Numbered from the stretch's first letter, positions 51,502 through 61,198 are shown. The stretch: 64,000 nt of DNA from JALYUS01 sp038231255 (GCA_038231255.1 JBBRLR010000007.1:21601-85600); one strand, 5' to 3'. The notes: a model not told the origin generated them from the letters alone. Numbers and translations are program-made.

Positions 51502-51747
51502 CTATCGCACTATCGTCAAACGCGTTTGAATACCGCGCATCCGCCGGGCGAGTCGCACGGTATCGCTCGTAATGATCGTCACGTCCTGCACGACTTCGGC
51601 CATCCGCCGATAATCGCCGCGACTGCGCGCATCGTGAAAATCGGCGTGGTAGGCGCGGAAACGCTCGCGATTCGCCCGCTGTCGCTCCCGCGTGTAGATC
51701 GTCTCGGCCTCGATTTTTCGCACAACAGTTGGCAGCAGGGATGTCAT
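51502..51747 (-). CDS. Small basic protein, unknown function
   Basis: An 81-residue Arg-rich protein (ETIYTRERQRANRERFRAYHADFHDA) with a long amphipathic helix. The ATG at 51747 has GGGGAG 8 bases upstream. It is convergent with the M14 gene and divergent from the response regulator. No family is recognised; the size, helix and ribosome site are the only support. Confidence 0.58.
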   Translation of the reverse strand: MTSLLPTVVRKIEAETIYTRERQRANRERFRAYHADFHDARSRGDYRRMAEVVQDVTIITSDTVRLARRMRGIQTRLTIVR

Positions 51748-51896
51748 TGCGTTTCTCCCCTCGTGATCTTGCACGACACATTCCGTTCCATCACGATACG
51801 AAATGGGTAGCGAAATCGCCGCGCAACTGGTAGAGTGGATTGTACACACGCCATTGGTCATAGTCCAATGCAGGACAAACATAAATGGGGCCAATC

Positions 51897-52292
51897 ATGG
51901 TGCCGCATCTCATCGCCCTTGTGGAAGACGATCCGCACATCCTCAATCTCCTCGACGACCTGTTCAGCGAGGAAGGCTACCGCACGCTCACCATCTCCAA
52001 GGGTGTCGCCGCGTATGCGACCATCGCGCGCGAGCAGCCCGACGTCATTATCCTCGATCTCTGGCTGGAACAGCAGGGCGCCGGGTGGGCGATCTACGAT
52101 CAACTCCGCGCGAATGACGCGACCACCGACATCCCCGTCATCATCTGCTCTGCCGACGTCGGCACCGTGCGCGCGCGTGCGCTGGACATCGCGGCATACG
52201 GTGATGCGGCGATCGAAAAACCCTTCGACATCGCAGCCTTGCTCGCGACGATCGCCAACTTGCTCCATCGTGCTACGGCGGTGCCAGCGTAG
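51897..52292 (+). CDS. Single-domain response regulator
   Basis: A 131-residue CheY-like receiver. The acidic pair is in LVEDDPH, the phosphorylated Asp in VIILDLW near residue 54, and the conserved Lys in IEKPFD near 107. No output domain follows, so it transmits by protein contact. It neighbours the CheB and CheB-CheR-kinase genes, whose kinase is a natural phosphodonor (inference). The start at 51897 is uncertain; ATG 51885 is in frame. Confidence 0.9.
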   Translation: MVPHLIALVEDDPHILNLLDDLFSEEGYRTLTISKGVAAYATIAREQPDVIILDLWLEQQGAGWAIYDQLRANDATTDIPVIICSADVGTVRARALDIAAYGDAAIEKPFDIAALLATIANLLHRATAVPA

Positions 52293-52305
52293 AGACGGAC
52301 GTTCC

Positions 52306-53349
52306 TCACCCGTCCGCCGTCTCCTGCTGCCGCGCCGCGTCTATGTCGGCGGGTGAGGTGTCGCCGCGCAGGATCAGTTCGCGGATGACTGCGGCGTGGC
52401 GCTGGGCGTCGCTCTCCTGCTCCGCGTACTGCGCCATGAGCATCCCGTGTCCGGAATCACGCGCGCGGTCTGCGAGCCGATGCACGAGCGCCGCCTTCTC
52501 TTCCAATCCGCGTAGGGCCGCCCAGAGTGCCGCTTCGAGACGGAGCGATTGCTCAGAAAGTAGGCTGTCCGCCGAATACGCATGGCCAACGCGGCAGCGA
52601 TAGCGCATCAGCGGCCCTTCCTGCATCTCCCACAGCACGCCGCCGCACTCCGGGCAGCCGAAGACCGAGGGCTTGCCGGGCTTGTCGCGGTCGCTGATCG
52701 CGCCCATGTCGAGTGCGGCGATTGCTGTTTCCTTCTCCATCGCGTCCGACACCGCATCTTCCTTTTCCTCCGCATCGCGCGCCGATTCGTGTACGAGCCG
52801 GGTGAGCAAGGGGCCAATCTCCGTCGCGGGCACGAGATACGTCGGATGGTCATAGCGCATCGCGCTCGTCGGCATACCGGGAAAGAGCGCGTCGTCCGGG
52901 TCCTGAACGACGCCGATGCCACCACGCGCATGGATCGTCGCGAGTCCCGCCGCTCCGTCGTTCAGCATGCCGGAAAGGACGACGCCGATCACGCGCGGCC
53001 CGTACACCTGCGCCGCCGAGCGGAAAAGCGGGTCCACGGCGGGTCGGTAGCGGTTTTCGCGCGGGCCGCGCACGACGCGCACGCGCCCCCGCTCGACGAG
53101 CAGGTGATAATCCGGCGGGGCGACATAGATGGCGCCATGCTCGATCCGGTCGCCGTCTTTTGGATGGATGGCGGGCAACGGCCCGGCATGTGAGAGGATG
53201 CGCGGCAACATACTTTCGCCATCCGGCGGGACGTGCAGTACAACGAATAGGGCCGCCGGCAGATCGCGCGGCAACGCCCGTACCACGTCCATCAGCGCCT
53301 CCACCCCACCCGCAGACGCGCCGATGACGACGATATCATGTCCTGGCAT
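52306..53349 (-). CDS. CheB-type methylesterase with C-terminal zinc-ribbon tail
   Basis: A 347-residue protein. Residues 1-185 are the CheB methylesterase: Ser in VVIGASAGGVEAL, His in VVLHVPPDG, then GVVLSGMLNDGAAGL with the catalytic Asp region. There is no N-terminal receiver domain. The C-terminal part has a Cys pair CPECGG, a CRVGHAYS motif resembling a zinc ribbon, and a helical region (LWAALRGLEEKAALVHRLADRA). Such proteins accompany CheB-CheR-kinase fusions and probably respond to oxidative or other stress rather than chemotaxis. AAAGGA precedes the ATG. Confidence 0.9.
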   Translation of the reverse strand: MPGHDIVVIGASAGGVEALMDVVRALPRDLPAALFVVLHVPPDGESMLPRILSHAGPLPAIHPKDGDRIEHGAIYVAPPDYHLLVERGRVRVVRGPRENRYRPAVDPLFRSAAQVYGPRVIGVVLSGMLNDGAAGLATIHARGGIGVVQDPDDALFPGMPTSAMRYDHPTYLVPATEIGPLLTRLVHESARDAEEKEDAVSDAMEKETAIAALDMGAISDRDKPGKPSVFGCPECGGVLWEMQEGPLMRYRCRVGHAYSADSLLSEQSLRLEAALWAALRGLEEKAALVHRLADRARDSGHGMLMAQYAEQESDAQRHAAVIRELILRGDTSPADIDAARQQETADG

Positions 53350-53371
53350 CGCGATCCTTTCTTGCGGGGCG

Positions 53372-53572
53372 GGTAGCGTAGGCTTCAGCCTGCGTCCCTG
53401 TGTCACGTAGCAGGCTGGAAAGCCCACGCTACCGACAGGTGCGATGCATCGCACCATCGGTATTTGTCACACGAACCGTGCCATGAGCGAGCGGGTCGGT
53501 AGGAAACCTCACCCCCGGCTCATCTCACTGCCCAAAGGGCACCCGCGATGGAGAGGGGTCGGGGGTGAGACT
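53372..53572. repeat. Two repeat pairs in the gap 53350-53732
   Basis: GTAGCGTAGGCTTCAGCC at 53372-53393 faces CAGGCTGGAAAGCCCACGCTACC at 53411-53433. Further on, CCTCACCCCCGGCTC (53507-53521) faces GGGGTCGGGGGTGAG (about 53555-53569). An AT-rich stretch at 53590-53660 with TATATACT probably holds the promoter of the kinase gene, but no -35 box is clear. Confidence 0.82.
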
Positions 53573-53732
53573 CCCAAGCCGAGCAGCAATACTGCTATAC
53601 ATCAAAACTTGTGCTAATGATATATACTGCGTATGTTCTATGAGGAATGTGATGGATTGTGATACTGTCGTACTACTTTTGTTCGACATGATTGCATCGG
53701 CAAGCGCGCAACGCGCCAGAAAACGGAAGACA

Positions 53733-56700
53733 ATGGCGGACACCCACCTCTTCGCGCAACTCGTCGTCGTCGGTTCATCGGCGGGGGGGATCGAGGCGCT
53801 CTCGACGCTCGTCGGTTCGCTGCCCGCCGACTTCGCCGCCCCGCTCGTCATCGCCCAGCATATTGACCCCGCGCGCCCGAGCCATCTCGGCGAAATCCTC
53901 GGCCGGCGCGGTAAATTACCAGTCCGCACGGTGGAAGAGGAGACGCTGATGGAGCCGGGCATCGTGTATGTCGTCCCGGCGAATCGGCAGGTAGAAATCA
54001 CCGACGGCCATGTGCGCCTGCGTACAGACAATGCGACCGGTCCGCGCCCCTCGGTGGACCTGCTACTGTCGAGCGCGGCGCAGGCGTACGGCGAGCGGTT
54101 GGTGGCCGTCATCCTCACCGGCAGCGGCTCGGACGGCGCGGCGGGCGCGCGCGAGGTAAGCGCGGCGGGCGGCACGGTGATCATCCAGAACCCGGAGACC
54201 GCCTCCTACCCCAGCATGCCGCAATCGCTCGCGCCGACGATAGTGGACATCGTCGCGGACATCGAGCACATCGGCCCGATCCTGCACGACCTCGTGAGCG
54301 GCGCCCGCGTCGTCGTCCGGCCGACGGAGGAGCGGGCGCTTCGCGCCTTCCTCGAACAGCTCCGCGCGCGTAGCGGCATTGATTTCAATGGCTACAAGAT
54401 GCCGACAATCATGCGGCGGCTGCAACGGCGGATGCTCGCGACCAACGCCGTGCGGCTGGCGGACTATATCCGCTTCATCGGCAACAACCCGGACGAATAT
54501 CAGCGGCTGATCAGCAGTTTTCTGATCAAAGTGACCGAGTTCTTCCGCGACGCTGATCTCTTCGCCCACTTGCGCGACCATACCCTGCCACGACTGATCG
54601 CCGATGCGCGCCTCAACGACAACGAGTTGCGCCTCTGGTCGGCGGGCTGCGCGACGGGCGAGGAGCCATACTCGCTGGCGATCCTCCTTTCGGACCTGCT
54701 CGGTGACGAACTGGCGCAGTTCAACGTACGCATTTTCGCCACCGATCTCGACAACGAGGCGATCAATTTCGCCCGGCGCGGCATCTATCCGGCGGCGGCG
54801 CTCGTCAATCTGCCGCCGGAGATGGTCGAGCGCTACTTCACACGGCTGAACGGCGATTTCGAGGTGAAGAAGCAAATCCGCGCCCTGACGATCTTCGGCC
54901 AGCATGACCTCGGCCAGCGCGCGCCCTTTCCGCGCATTGACCTCGAACTTTGCCGCAATGTCCTGATCTACTTTACGCCGCAACTCCAGGAGCGCGCGCT
55001 CCAACTCTTCACCTTCTCGCTGCGCGACGGCGGCTACCTCGTGCTCGGCAAATCCGAGACGACCAACCCACTTGCGGACTACTTCGTTATGGAAGACGCG
55101 CATCTGAAGATCTACCGCCGCCAGGGCGAGCGCACCCTTTTTCCGCCCTCCCGCTATCGGGATATGCCCGCAACACCGCCGCTGCGCCTCGTCGGTGGCA
55201 CGCGCGCGGCGGTCGACGGCGAGCAGAGCCGTGTCCAGCGTGACACGCAACGCTCCCGCATCGCACGTGAGAAGTTCGAGGAGTTGCTGCTCGGCCTGCC
55301 GCTCGGCGTCGTCGTCGTGGACCGGCGGTACGACATCCAGGCGATCAACGGCGCGGCGCGGCGGATGTTCGGCGTCCACAGCGCGGCGATCGGCGAAGAT
55401 TTCCTGCATCTCGCGCAGACGGTGCCGCCCGCCCCCCTGCGGACGGCGATTGATGCCGCCTTCCGGGGCGAAGCGCCCGTAACGGCCGAGGAGATCGCCG
55501 CGACCGAGATCGCGACGGGCGCCATGCGCTATTTCGAGATTGCCTGCTACCCGCAAAAGGTCGGCAATGGCACGGAAGCGGTTGATTCCGCGCTCGTCAC
55601 CGTGCAGGACACGACCGAGCGCGTGCAGGAACGGCGCGCCCTCGAAGAATCGCTCGCCCACCAGCGCGCCGAGTCGGAGCGGGCGACGACGCTGATGAAA
55701 CGGCTAGCGGAAGCGAACCGGCAATTGCTGGACGCGAACCAGGAACTTGCCAACGGCAATGCGGAGTTGCGGGGCGCGAACGAGGAGTTCCTCGTCGTCA
55801 ATGAAGAGGCGCAAGCCGCGACCGAGGAGATCGAGACCCTCAACGAAGAGTTGCAGGCGACGAATGAGGAACTGGAAACCCTCAACGAGGAGTTGCAGGC
55901 GACCGTCGAGGAGTTGAACACCACCAACGACGACATGGAGGCGCGGACGACCGAGTTGCAGGAAATCGCCGTCTCGCTCGAACTCCAGCGGCGAGCGAGC
56001 GAGGGCGAGCGGGAGCGAATGGCGGCGATCCTCGGCAGCATCGGCGACGCCGTGCTCGTCGTCGGCCACGACGGCAAACGCGTGATGGCGAACGACCGCT
56101 ATACCGAGATGTTCGGTAGCCCGGACGACCCGTTCGTGGCGGAGGACGAGGATGGCCAACCGCTCCCGCCCGATCAAACGCCCCAGCAGCGCGTGGCGAG
56201 TGGCGAATCGTTCGCCGCACAGTTCACGATCACCGCACCGGACGGCAGCCGTCGCTGGTTCGAGGCGACTGGGCGCCCTGTGTCGCAGGACACACAGCAG
56301 ATCGGTGTGCTCGTCATCCGGGACATCACGGAGCGCAGTCTGCGCCGGATGCAGGACGAGTTCATGGCCGTCGCCAGCCACGAACTACGCACGCCCCTCA
56401 CCGGGTTGAGCGGCTACCTGCAAATGCTCCTGCGTCTGTACGACGCCGACGAAAACACCGCAGAGCGGCCTCGCCGCTACGCCACGCTCGCACTCGGCCA
56501 GTCGCAACGACTGCTCGCACTGATCAACGAACTGCTCGATGTCGCCCGGTTGCAGAACAACCAACTGACGCTCGTGCAGACGCCGATAGACCTCGTCACG
56601 GTCGTCCAACGGGCAGTCGAAACCGCGCAACTGCTGACGCAGACGCAAACCATTGGGGTGGACATCGCCGATGATCCCGTCACCCTCAATGGTGACGACC

Positions 56701-57035
56701 GGCGATTGGAGCAGGTGATCCTCAACCTGCTGACCAACGCGATCGGTCACGCGGCAGGGTCGGCGTGCATTGACGTGCGGCTACGCGTCGCCGACGGCCA
56801 GGCAGCGCTCGATGTGCAGGACTACGGCCCCGGCATCGCACCCACCGACCTGACGAACATCTTCTCGCGCTTTTATCGCGCCGAACGCGCCGGACAATCG
56901 CCCAGCGGCGGCCTCGGCCTCGGCCTCTACATCGCCCGCGAAATCGTCGTCGCCCACGGCGGCACGCTCGATGTCCGCTCCACCCTCGGCGAGGGCACGA
57001 CCTTCACAGTGTGGCTGCCGCTTGGGGAGCCCTAG
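53733..57035 (+). CDS. CheB-CheR-PAS-histidine kinase fusion
   Basis: A 1100-residue sensor. Domain order: CheB methylesterase (1-185, VVGSSAGGIEAL and ILTGSGSDGAAGA), CheR methyltransferase (about 195-480, LWSAGCATGEEPYSLAILL and CRNVLIYFTPQLQ), PAS (about 515-635), a long coiled coil of EELQATNEELETLN heptads (about 645-765), a second PAS (about 770-870), HisKA with His883 (VASHELRTPLTG) and HATPase (about 960-1098, NLLTNAIGH, DYGPGIAP, GLGLGLYIA). It is probably cytosolic, as no membrane segment is seen. The ATG at 53733 has GGAAG close by; the frame is open to 53565. Its partners are the adjacent CheB and response regulator. Confidence 0.93.
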   Translation: MADTHLFAQLVVVGSSAGGIEALSTLVGSLPADFAAPLVIAQHIDPARPSHLGEILGRRGKLPVRTVEEETLMEPGIVYVVPANRQVEITDGHVRLRTDNATGPRPSVDLLLSSAAQAYGERLVAVILTGSGSDGAAGAREVSAAGGTVIIQNPETASYPSMPQSLAPTIVDIVADIEHIGPILHDLVSGARVVVRPTEERALRAFLEQLRARSGIDFNGYKMPTIMRRLQRRMLATNAVRLADYIRFIGNNPDEYQRLISSFLIKVTEFFRDADLFAHLRDHTLPRLIADARLNDNELRLWSAGCATGEEPYSLAILLSDLLGDELAQFNVRIFATDLDNEAINFARRGIYPAAALVNLPPEMVERYFTRLNGDFEVKKQIRALTIFGQHDLGQRAPFPRIDLELCRNVLIYFTPQLQERALQLFTFSLRDGGYLVLGKSETTNPLADYFVMEDAHLKIYRRQGERTLFPPSRYRDMPATPPLRLVGGTRAAVDGEQSRVQRDTQRSRIAREKFEELLLGLPLGVVVVDRRYDIQAINGAARRMFGVHSAAIGEDFLHLAQTVPPAPLRTAIDAAFRGEAPVTAEEIAATEIATGAMRYFEIACYPQKVGNGTEAVDSALVTVQDTTERVQERRALEESLAHQRAESERATTLMKRLAEANRQLLDANQELANGNAELRGANEEFLVVNEEAQAATEEIETLNEELQATNEELETLNEELQATVEELNTTNDDMEARTTELQEIAVSLELQRRASEGERERMAAILGSIGDAVLVVGHDGKRVMANDRYTEMFGSPDDPFVAEDEDGQPLPPDQTPQQRVASGESFAAQFTITAPDGSRRWFEATGRPVSQDTQQIGVLVIRDITERSLRRMQDEFMAVASHELRTPLTGLSGYLQMLLRLYDADENTAERPRRYATLALGQSQRLLALINELLDVARLQNNQLTLVQTPIDLVTVVQRAVETAQLLTQTQTIGVDIADDPVTLNGDDRRLEQVILNLLTNAIGHAAGSACIDVRLRVADGQAALDVQDYGPGIAPTDLTNIFSRFYRAERAGQSPSGGLGLGLYIAREIVVAHGGTLDVRSTLGEGTTFTVWLPLGEP

Positions 57036-57053
57036 GCCCCTACCTGCCCAGGG

Positions 57054-57180
57054 GGCACCCCTTCCCAATAAGGGAAGGGGTGCCTCATCGAAATGCTCTG
57101 TCTTGCCGCAAAGCGCCCGGATTTTGCCGCGACTCCGCTCCCCCTTTCCCTTCGAGGGAAGGGGGTTGGGGGGTTAGGAC
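57054..57180. repeat. Two CCCTTCCC-type hairpin repeats
   Basis: GGCACCCCTTCCC/GGGAAGGGGTGCC (57054-57084) and CCCCTTTCCCTTCGAGGGAAGGGGG with TTGGGGGGTTAGG (57139-57180) lie between the convergent kinase and ferredoxin reductase genes. The first may terminate the kinase transcript. Confidence 0.82.
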
Positions 57181-58538
57181 TTCCCCTTCCCTATACGCTC
57201 CAGCATCTCTTCGATGTGGACGATTTTGACGCGCGGCCGGCCCTGGGCTTCACCTTGTGCGATCTCATATTTTTCGAGTTCCAGCCAGTCGGCCATCGTC
57301 ACGTAGCGGACGCTCCGCGCGCGCAGCAGGGCATCCACCGCCTCCGGGTTGTTCTCCACGGCGCGCGGCAGGTTCGGGGCGTCTTCGAGGAGCGACTTGA
57401 CCGTCTCGACCGAGTCCGCCTTGTTTGTGCCGATCAGGCCGCTCGGGCCGCGCTTAATCCAGCCGGTTACGTACTCGCCGGGGAGCGCCGCGCCATCCGC
57501 CGTCATCACGCGACCGGTGCGATGAGGCACGACTTGCGCGCGTACGTCGAAGGGCACGTCGGCGAGCGGCACGCCCTTGTAGCCGACCGAGCGCAGCACC
57601 ATCTGCACATCGAGCGTTTCGTATTCGCCCGTACCAACGGCGCGCTGCTGCTCGTCGAGCCGATTGCGCTCGATCACCAGCCCCTCGACACAGTCGGCGC
57701 CGACGATCTCGACCGGGGAAACGAGGAAGCGGAGATGGATGCGGCGCGGCTTGCCTTCGGACGGCTTCGCGGCGAAAGCGCGCAACACCTCGATGTTCCG
57801 CTGCGCGACGCGCTGCCCGGCGAGCGCCGCTTCGCTGACCGGATCGAGCGCGATCTCCTCTGGCTTGACGATTATGTCCGCGTTCGCCAACTCGCCGAGT
57901 TCGCCCAGTTCTTTGGTCGTGAACTTTGCCTGCACCGGCCCGCGCCGCCCGATCATATAGATGTCCGTCACCGGGCTATGCGCGAGGACGGCCAGCGCGT
58001 GATCGGCGATGTCCGTCTCGCCCAGTTCGTCCGTCGTCTTGGCGAGGATGCGCGTCACGTCCACCGCGACATTGCCGACGCCGACAACCGCCACGCCGCG
58101 GGCGTGCAGGCTCATCTCGCGCACGGCGGCATCCGGGTGGCCGTTGTACCATGCAACGAATTCCGTGGCAGAGATGCTCCCCGCGAGGTTTTCGCCCGCG
58201 ATGCCGAGGTTGCGATCGCTCGACGCGCCGACCGCGTAGATAACTGCGTCGTAGAGGCGGCGGAAATCCGCATGTGTCAGGTCCTGCCCGAATTCGACAT
58301 GACCGAAGAAGCGAACGCGCGGGTCCATGAGAGTCCGCTCGAAGATCGTAATGACAGACTTGATTTTGTAATGGTCGGGCGCGACACCATAGCGCACCAA
58401 GCCGTACGGCGCGGGCAGCCGGTCGAACACATCTACGCTGACAGGGATCGCGTTCTGTTTAATCAACGCCTCGGCAGCGTACAGCCCGGCGGGGCCGGAG
58501 CCAATTACCGCCACGCGCAACGGTTGGTCGGTCGTCAT
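57174..58538 (-). CDS. Ferredoxin--NADP reductase, adrenodoxin-reductase type
   Basis: A 454-residue FAD/NADP flavoprotein of the FprA/adrenodoxin-reductase family, moving electrons between NADPH and ferredoxin. The FAD motif is VAVIGSGPAGLYAAEAL, then DRLPAPYGLVRYGVAPDHYKIK; the NADP site is VAVVGVGNVAVDVTRIL near residue 150. GRRGPVQAKFT and the C-terminal GWIKRGPSGLIGTNKADS are diagnostic. GAGGT is 5 bases before the ATG at 58538. Confidence 0.95.
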   Translation of the reverse strand: MTTDQPLRVAVIGSGPAGLYAAEALIKQNAIPVSVDVFDRLPAPYGLVRYGVAPDHYKIKSVITIFERTLMDPRVRFFGHVEFGQDLTHADFRRLYDAVIYAVGASSDRNLGIAGENLAGSISATEFVAWYNGHPDAAVREMSLHARGVAVVGVGNVAVDVTRILAKTTDELGETDIADHALAVLAHSPVTDIYMIGRRGPVQAKFTTKELGELGELANADIIVKPEEIALDPVSEAALAGQRVAQRNIEVLRAFAAKPSEGKPRRIHLRFLVSPVEIVGADCVEGLVIERNRLDEQQRAVGTGEYETLDVQMVLRSVGYKGVPLADVPFDVRAQVVPHRTGRVMTADGAALPGEYVTGWIKRGPSGLIGTNKADSVETVKSLLEDAPNLPRAVENNPEAVDALLRARSVRYVTMADWLELEKYEIAQGEAQGRPRVKIVHIEEMLERIGKGKS

Positions 58539-58705
58539 GTGTACCTCATCGTTCCGTGTTCCCCTCGCACGGTGTGCCGCATCGCACAGAGCCGCGCGCG
58601 GGAAAAGAGAATCGTCCGTTTCCGCGCAGTATATATCATTAGGGGCCGGGAGTTAGGTTCCCCTCCGGCACGCACCCCGATGAAGAACGGATGTACGCAA
58701 ACCCC

Positions 58706-58734
58706 TTGACAGATCAGAACGGGCGTACTATCAT
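58706..58734 (+). promoter_or_regulatory. Consensus sigma-70 promoter
   Basis: TTGACA (58706-58711), 17-base spacer, TATCAT (58729-58734). It lies 47 bases before the start of the hypothetical gene at 58782. Confidence 0.78.
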
Positions 58735-58781
58735 TGTGTCCGTACAGGAGAACATCGGTTCTTGTATCGAGGAGGCTGGTC

Positions 58782-59297
58782 GTGACGATTGCATTACTCC
58801 CCCACCGCGCATATCGCTTTCGCCAGTTGATCCATCTTCGTGATGTCGTCGCTCGTCTGTCAGTACGGAACGCGGAGCTGCAGCCGACCGTCAATGCTGG
58901 TCGCTGGGCGACACTTCCTGATGAGTATACCGGGCCGTGGAGGTGTCCGCTCGACACTCGTCTGCCTGCGATCACGACATCGGGCATGACCATGCCGATT
59001 GCGTGCGGGACGAATGGCGGCGTCTTGCATCTCGCCGGTACATGGCGCGGTCACGTTACCTTCGAAGGAAGCACAGACGGTTTGGTCTGGCATTCCACCG
59101 CTTTATGCTCCCTCGCCAGCGGCGCAATCGAAGGCGAAGCCGATTGCCCCGGTCTATGGCGCACGCTCCCCGGTCGGCAGATCGCCCATCTCCGCCTTCG
59201 TATTACCGACCTGTCGCATGGCGCACTCCTCATCTCCATCACTCCCGCCCCCCCTGCCTTCCAGATCGCACGGCGTTCCCTCGATTCCGCTGCGTAA
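58782..59297 (+). CDS. Beta-sandwich protein, phage-structural-like
   Basis: A 171-residue protein, GTG start with GGAGG 6 bases upstream and a strong promoter before it. Residues about 80-125 read LAGTWRGHVTFEGSTDGLVWHS, a pattern I associate with beta-sandwich domains of phage tail and structural proteins. The rest is beta-rich (AHLRLRITDLSHGALLISI). No signal peptide is present. The function is unknown; it stands alone without phage genes. Confidence 0.68.
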   Translation: MTIALLPHRAYRFRQLIHLRDVVARLSVRNAELQPTVNAGRWATLPDEYTGPWRCPLDTRLPAITTSGMTMPIACGTNGGVLHLAGTWRGHVTFEGSTDGLVWHSTALCSLASGAIEGEADCPGLWRTLPGRQIAHLRLRITDLSHGALLISITPAPPAFQIARRSLDSAA

Positions 59298-59312
59298 AAA
59301 ATTCAAAGCAAC

Positions 59313-59350
59313 AACGACACGAGCAGGCCGGGAAGCCTGCTCGCGTCGTT
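59313..59350. repeat. Hairpin with 16-bp stem (GAGCAGGC repeat)
   Basis: AACGACACGAGCAGGC pairs with GCCTGCTCGCGTCGTT with one mismatch and a 6-base loop. It lies 16 bases after the stop of the preceding gene and could end its transcript, although no U-run follows. Confidence 0.8.
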
Positions 59351-59516
59351 CAAATGCCATTTCCTGATCGCAGGGAGCGGCAAAGGCCGATAGCCGACTG
59401 GTGAGCGTTTTTGCGTTTCAGTGATATATTAGATGGGAGGCCATCACAGAACCGCGCGCTGTACGTTCTTATCGCTAAGAAACGTGGCGCGGGGCGAACA
59501 GCGACAAGAGAGACGC

Positions 59517-60446
59517 ATGCTGACTGTGGACGCTGAGATCGAGACGGGACGGACATTGCGCGAGATGTTAGCTCTCGAAGCGGCGCTACTGGACCTCGGC
59601 GCGGCGGACGAGATCGCGGCGGTCGCACAGACGATTGCCGACAGCACGCGGCGATTCGTGAACGCCGTGCTCGTCACGATCACCGTACCATCGCCCGATG
59701 GAGTAGGATCCCTCGTGATCGCCAGCGGTGGCATGGTCGGCGGTGACACGGACGAAGTGGGCGTGGATCAACTGCCCGTCCTCCTCTTCTCGCTGCACAC
59801 CGAGCGACACGACGACGGAACACTACCCCTGCTGCGCATGCATGGCGACCTTGCGCCTATCGGCATCGCTGGGACGGCGATGTTGAAACGCTTCGCCCCC
59901 CATGCACGCCTCGCACTCGCACGGGCGCATCGCTTCGCGGCCATCAAAAACCTCGCCTACTCAGACCCACTAACTGGGCTTGCCAATGCCCGTGGCCTGC
60001 AGGCCGCCCTCGACCGGGCGGCGGTGGCCGCGAACGCGAATGGCCGACCGCTCGCGCTGCTCATCATTGATCTCGACGATTTCCGCCGCTATAACACGCT
60101 CTGGGGCCACCTTGTCGGGGATGCCGCTCTGCAAGCCTTCGCTCGCGCGATCCGGGGCGCGACGCGGAGCAGGGATTTCGTCGCCCGCGTCGGTGGCGAG
60201 GAATTCGCCGTTTTGCTCCCCGACTCGGACGAAACGGAGGCGCGCGCCGTCGCCTCCCTGATCCACGAGGCGATTGTGCGCGGCAGCGGCGGCTTGCCAA
60301 GCCCTTTCACCGCCAGCATCGGCATCGGCCTGTTTCCAAACGATGTGCCGGACGCCTTCAGCCTGTATGCCGTCGCGGACACAGCGATGACGATGGCGAA
60401 ACGGGCCGGGAAGAACCGCACGTTCCTGTTCGAACCGATCGGATAA
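59517..60446 (+). CDS. GGDEF-domain diguanylate cyclase
   Basis: A 309-residue protein. An N-terminal GAF-like region (about 15-135) precedes a GGDEF domain (about 145-305) with DPLTGLANARGL, then the active-site loop VGGEEFAVL near 225-230 (a catalytically competent GGEEF form), and the substrate and metal residues in IIDLDDFRRYNTLWGH. It makes cyclic di-GMP. An RxxD inhibitory site is not obvious. The ATG at 59517 has only AGAGAG upstream; ATG 59433 is in frame. Confidence 0.92.
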   Translation: MLTVDAEIETGRTLREMLALEAALLDLGAADEIAAVAQTIADSTRRFVNAVLVTITVPSPDGVGSLVIASGGMVGGDTDEVGVDQLPVLLFSLHTERHDDGTLPLLRMHGDLAPIGIAGTAMLKRFAPHARLALARAHRFAAIKNLAYSDPLTGLANARGLQAALDRAAVAANANGRPLALLIIDLDDFRRYNTLWGHLVGDAALQAFARAIRGATRSRDFVARVGGEEFAVLLPDSDETEARAVASLIHEAIVRGSGGLPSPFTASIGIGLFPNDVPDAFSLYAVADTAMTMAKRAGKNRTFLFEPIG

Positions 60447-60664
60447 CCATCGGCGGAGTGCGCGGCGATCACGTCCCCGCGCGAAAACGGGCGTCGCCGA
60501 TGGCTTTCTTTGGGCAGATCGCCTTCCCATCGTCACAAAAGCCAGGGGTGTTTCGTTCAGCATTGTGAGGAGTGCGTATAAACGGGAGAATGACACGCTT
60601 TCGCAGGGTATGACGGTACCGACGCGCACCGTACGATGGGGAAGCGGCAGGAAGGGAATGCACC

Positions 60665-61198
60665 GTGACCGAGATGGCGACCATAACGAGGGCGACGAAA
60701 ATGACACTCGTTGACGAACTGGTGGATAGTGAGCAAATCCCGCTGCGGGACCAGTTATCCCAGGACATCGCCCGGGTGACATGGGGCGGCGCACGCCAGT
60801 TCGCCGCCTCTCTCACCCCGTTCGGGCTAACGCTTCAGCAATATTTCACCCTGGTCGCGATCAATCGCGTCGGTGAATGCACGATGGGCATGCTCGCCGG
60901 CCAGACGCACCACTCGCTCGGTACGATGACCGGGATCGTGGACCGTCTCGTTCGGCAGGGACTGGTGACGCGGCGCTCCCACGCGACGGATCGGCGCATC
61001 GTCCTCGTCCAGCTGACACCCAGCGGCATGGAAACCCTCGCGAACGTCGAGGACATGCGGCAGGGGCAACTGGACACCGCCCTAACGAAGATGGGCGAGC
61101 CGCAGGCGCGCAATCTGATCCGCCTGCTCGGCCAGTATCTCGCGGCGATGGAGATCAATACGACCGATGCGCTCTCCGGCCCCGGCGCATTCGCCTAA
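60665..61198 (+). CDS. MarR-family transcriptional regulator
   Basis: A 177-residue winged-helix regulator. The MarR core spans about residues 45-150: TPFGLTLQQYFTLVAINRVGECTMGMLA, a recognition helix in HHSLGTMTGIVDRLVRQGLVTRR, and the wing SHATDRRIVLVQLTPSG. It binds DNA as a dimer, usually repressing a nearby operon; its target is not evident. The start is GTG at 60665 with AAGGGA upstream. A terminator follows at 61250. Confidence 0.93.
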   Translation: MTEMATITRATKMTLVDELVDSEQIPLRDQLSQDIARVTWGGARQFAASLTPFGLTLQQYFTLVAINRVGECTMGMLAGQTHHSLGTMTGIVDRLVRQGLVTRRSHATDRRIVLVQLTPSGMETLANVEDMRQGQLDTALTKMGEPQARNLIRLLGQYLAAMEINTTDALSGPGAFA

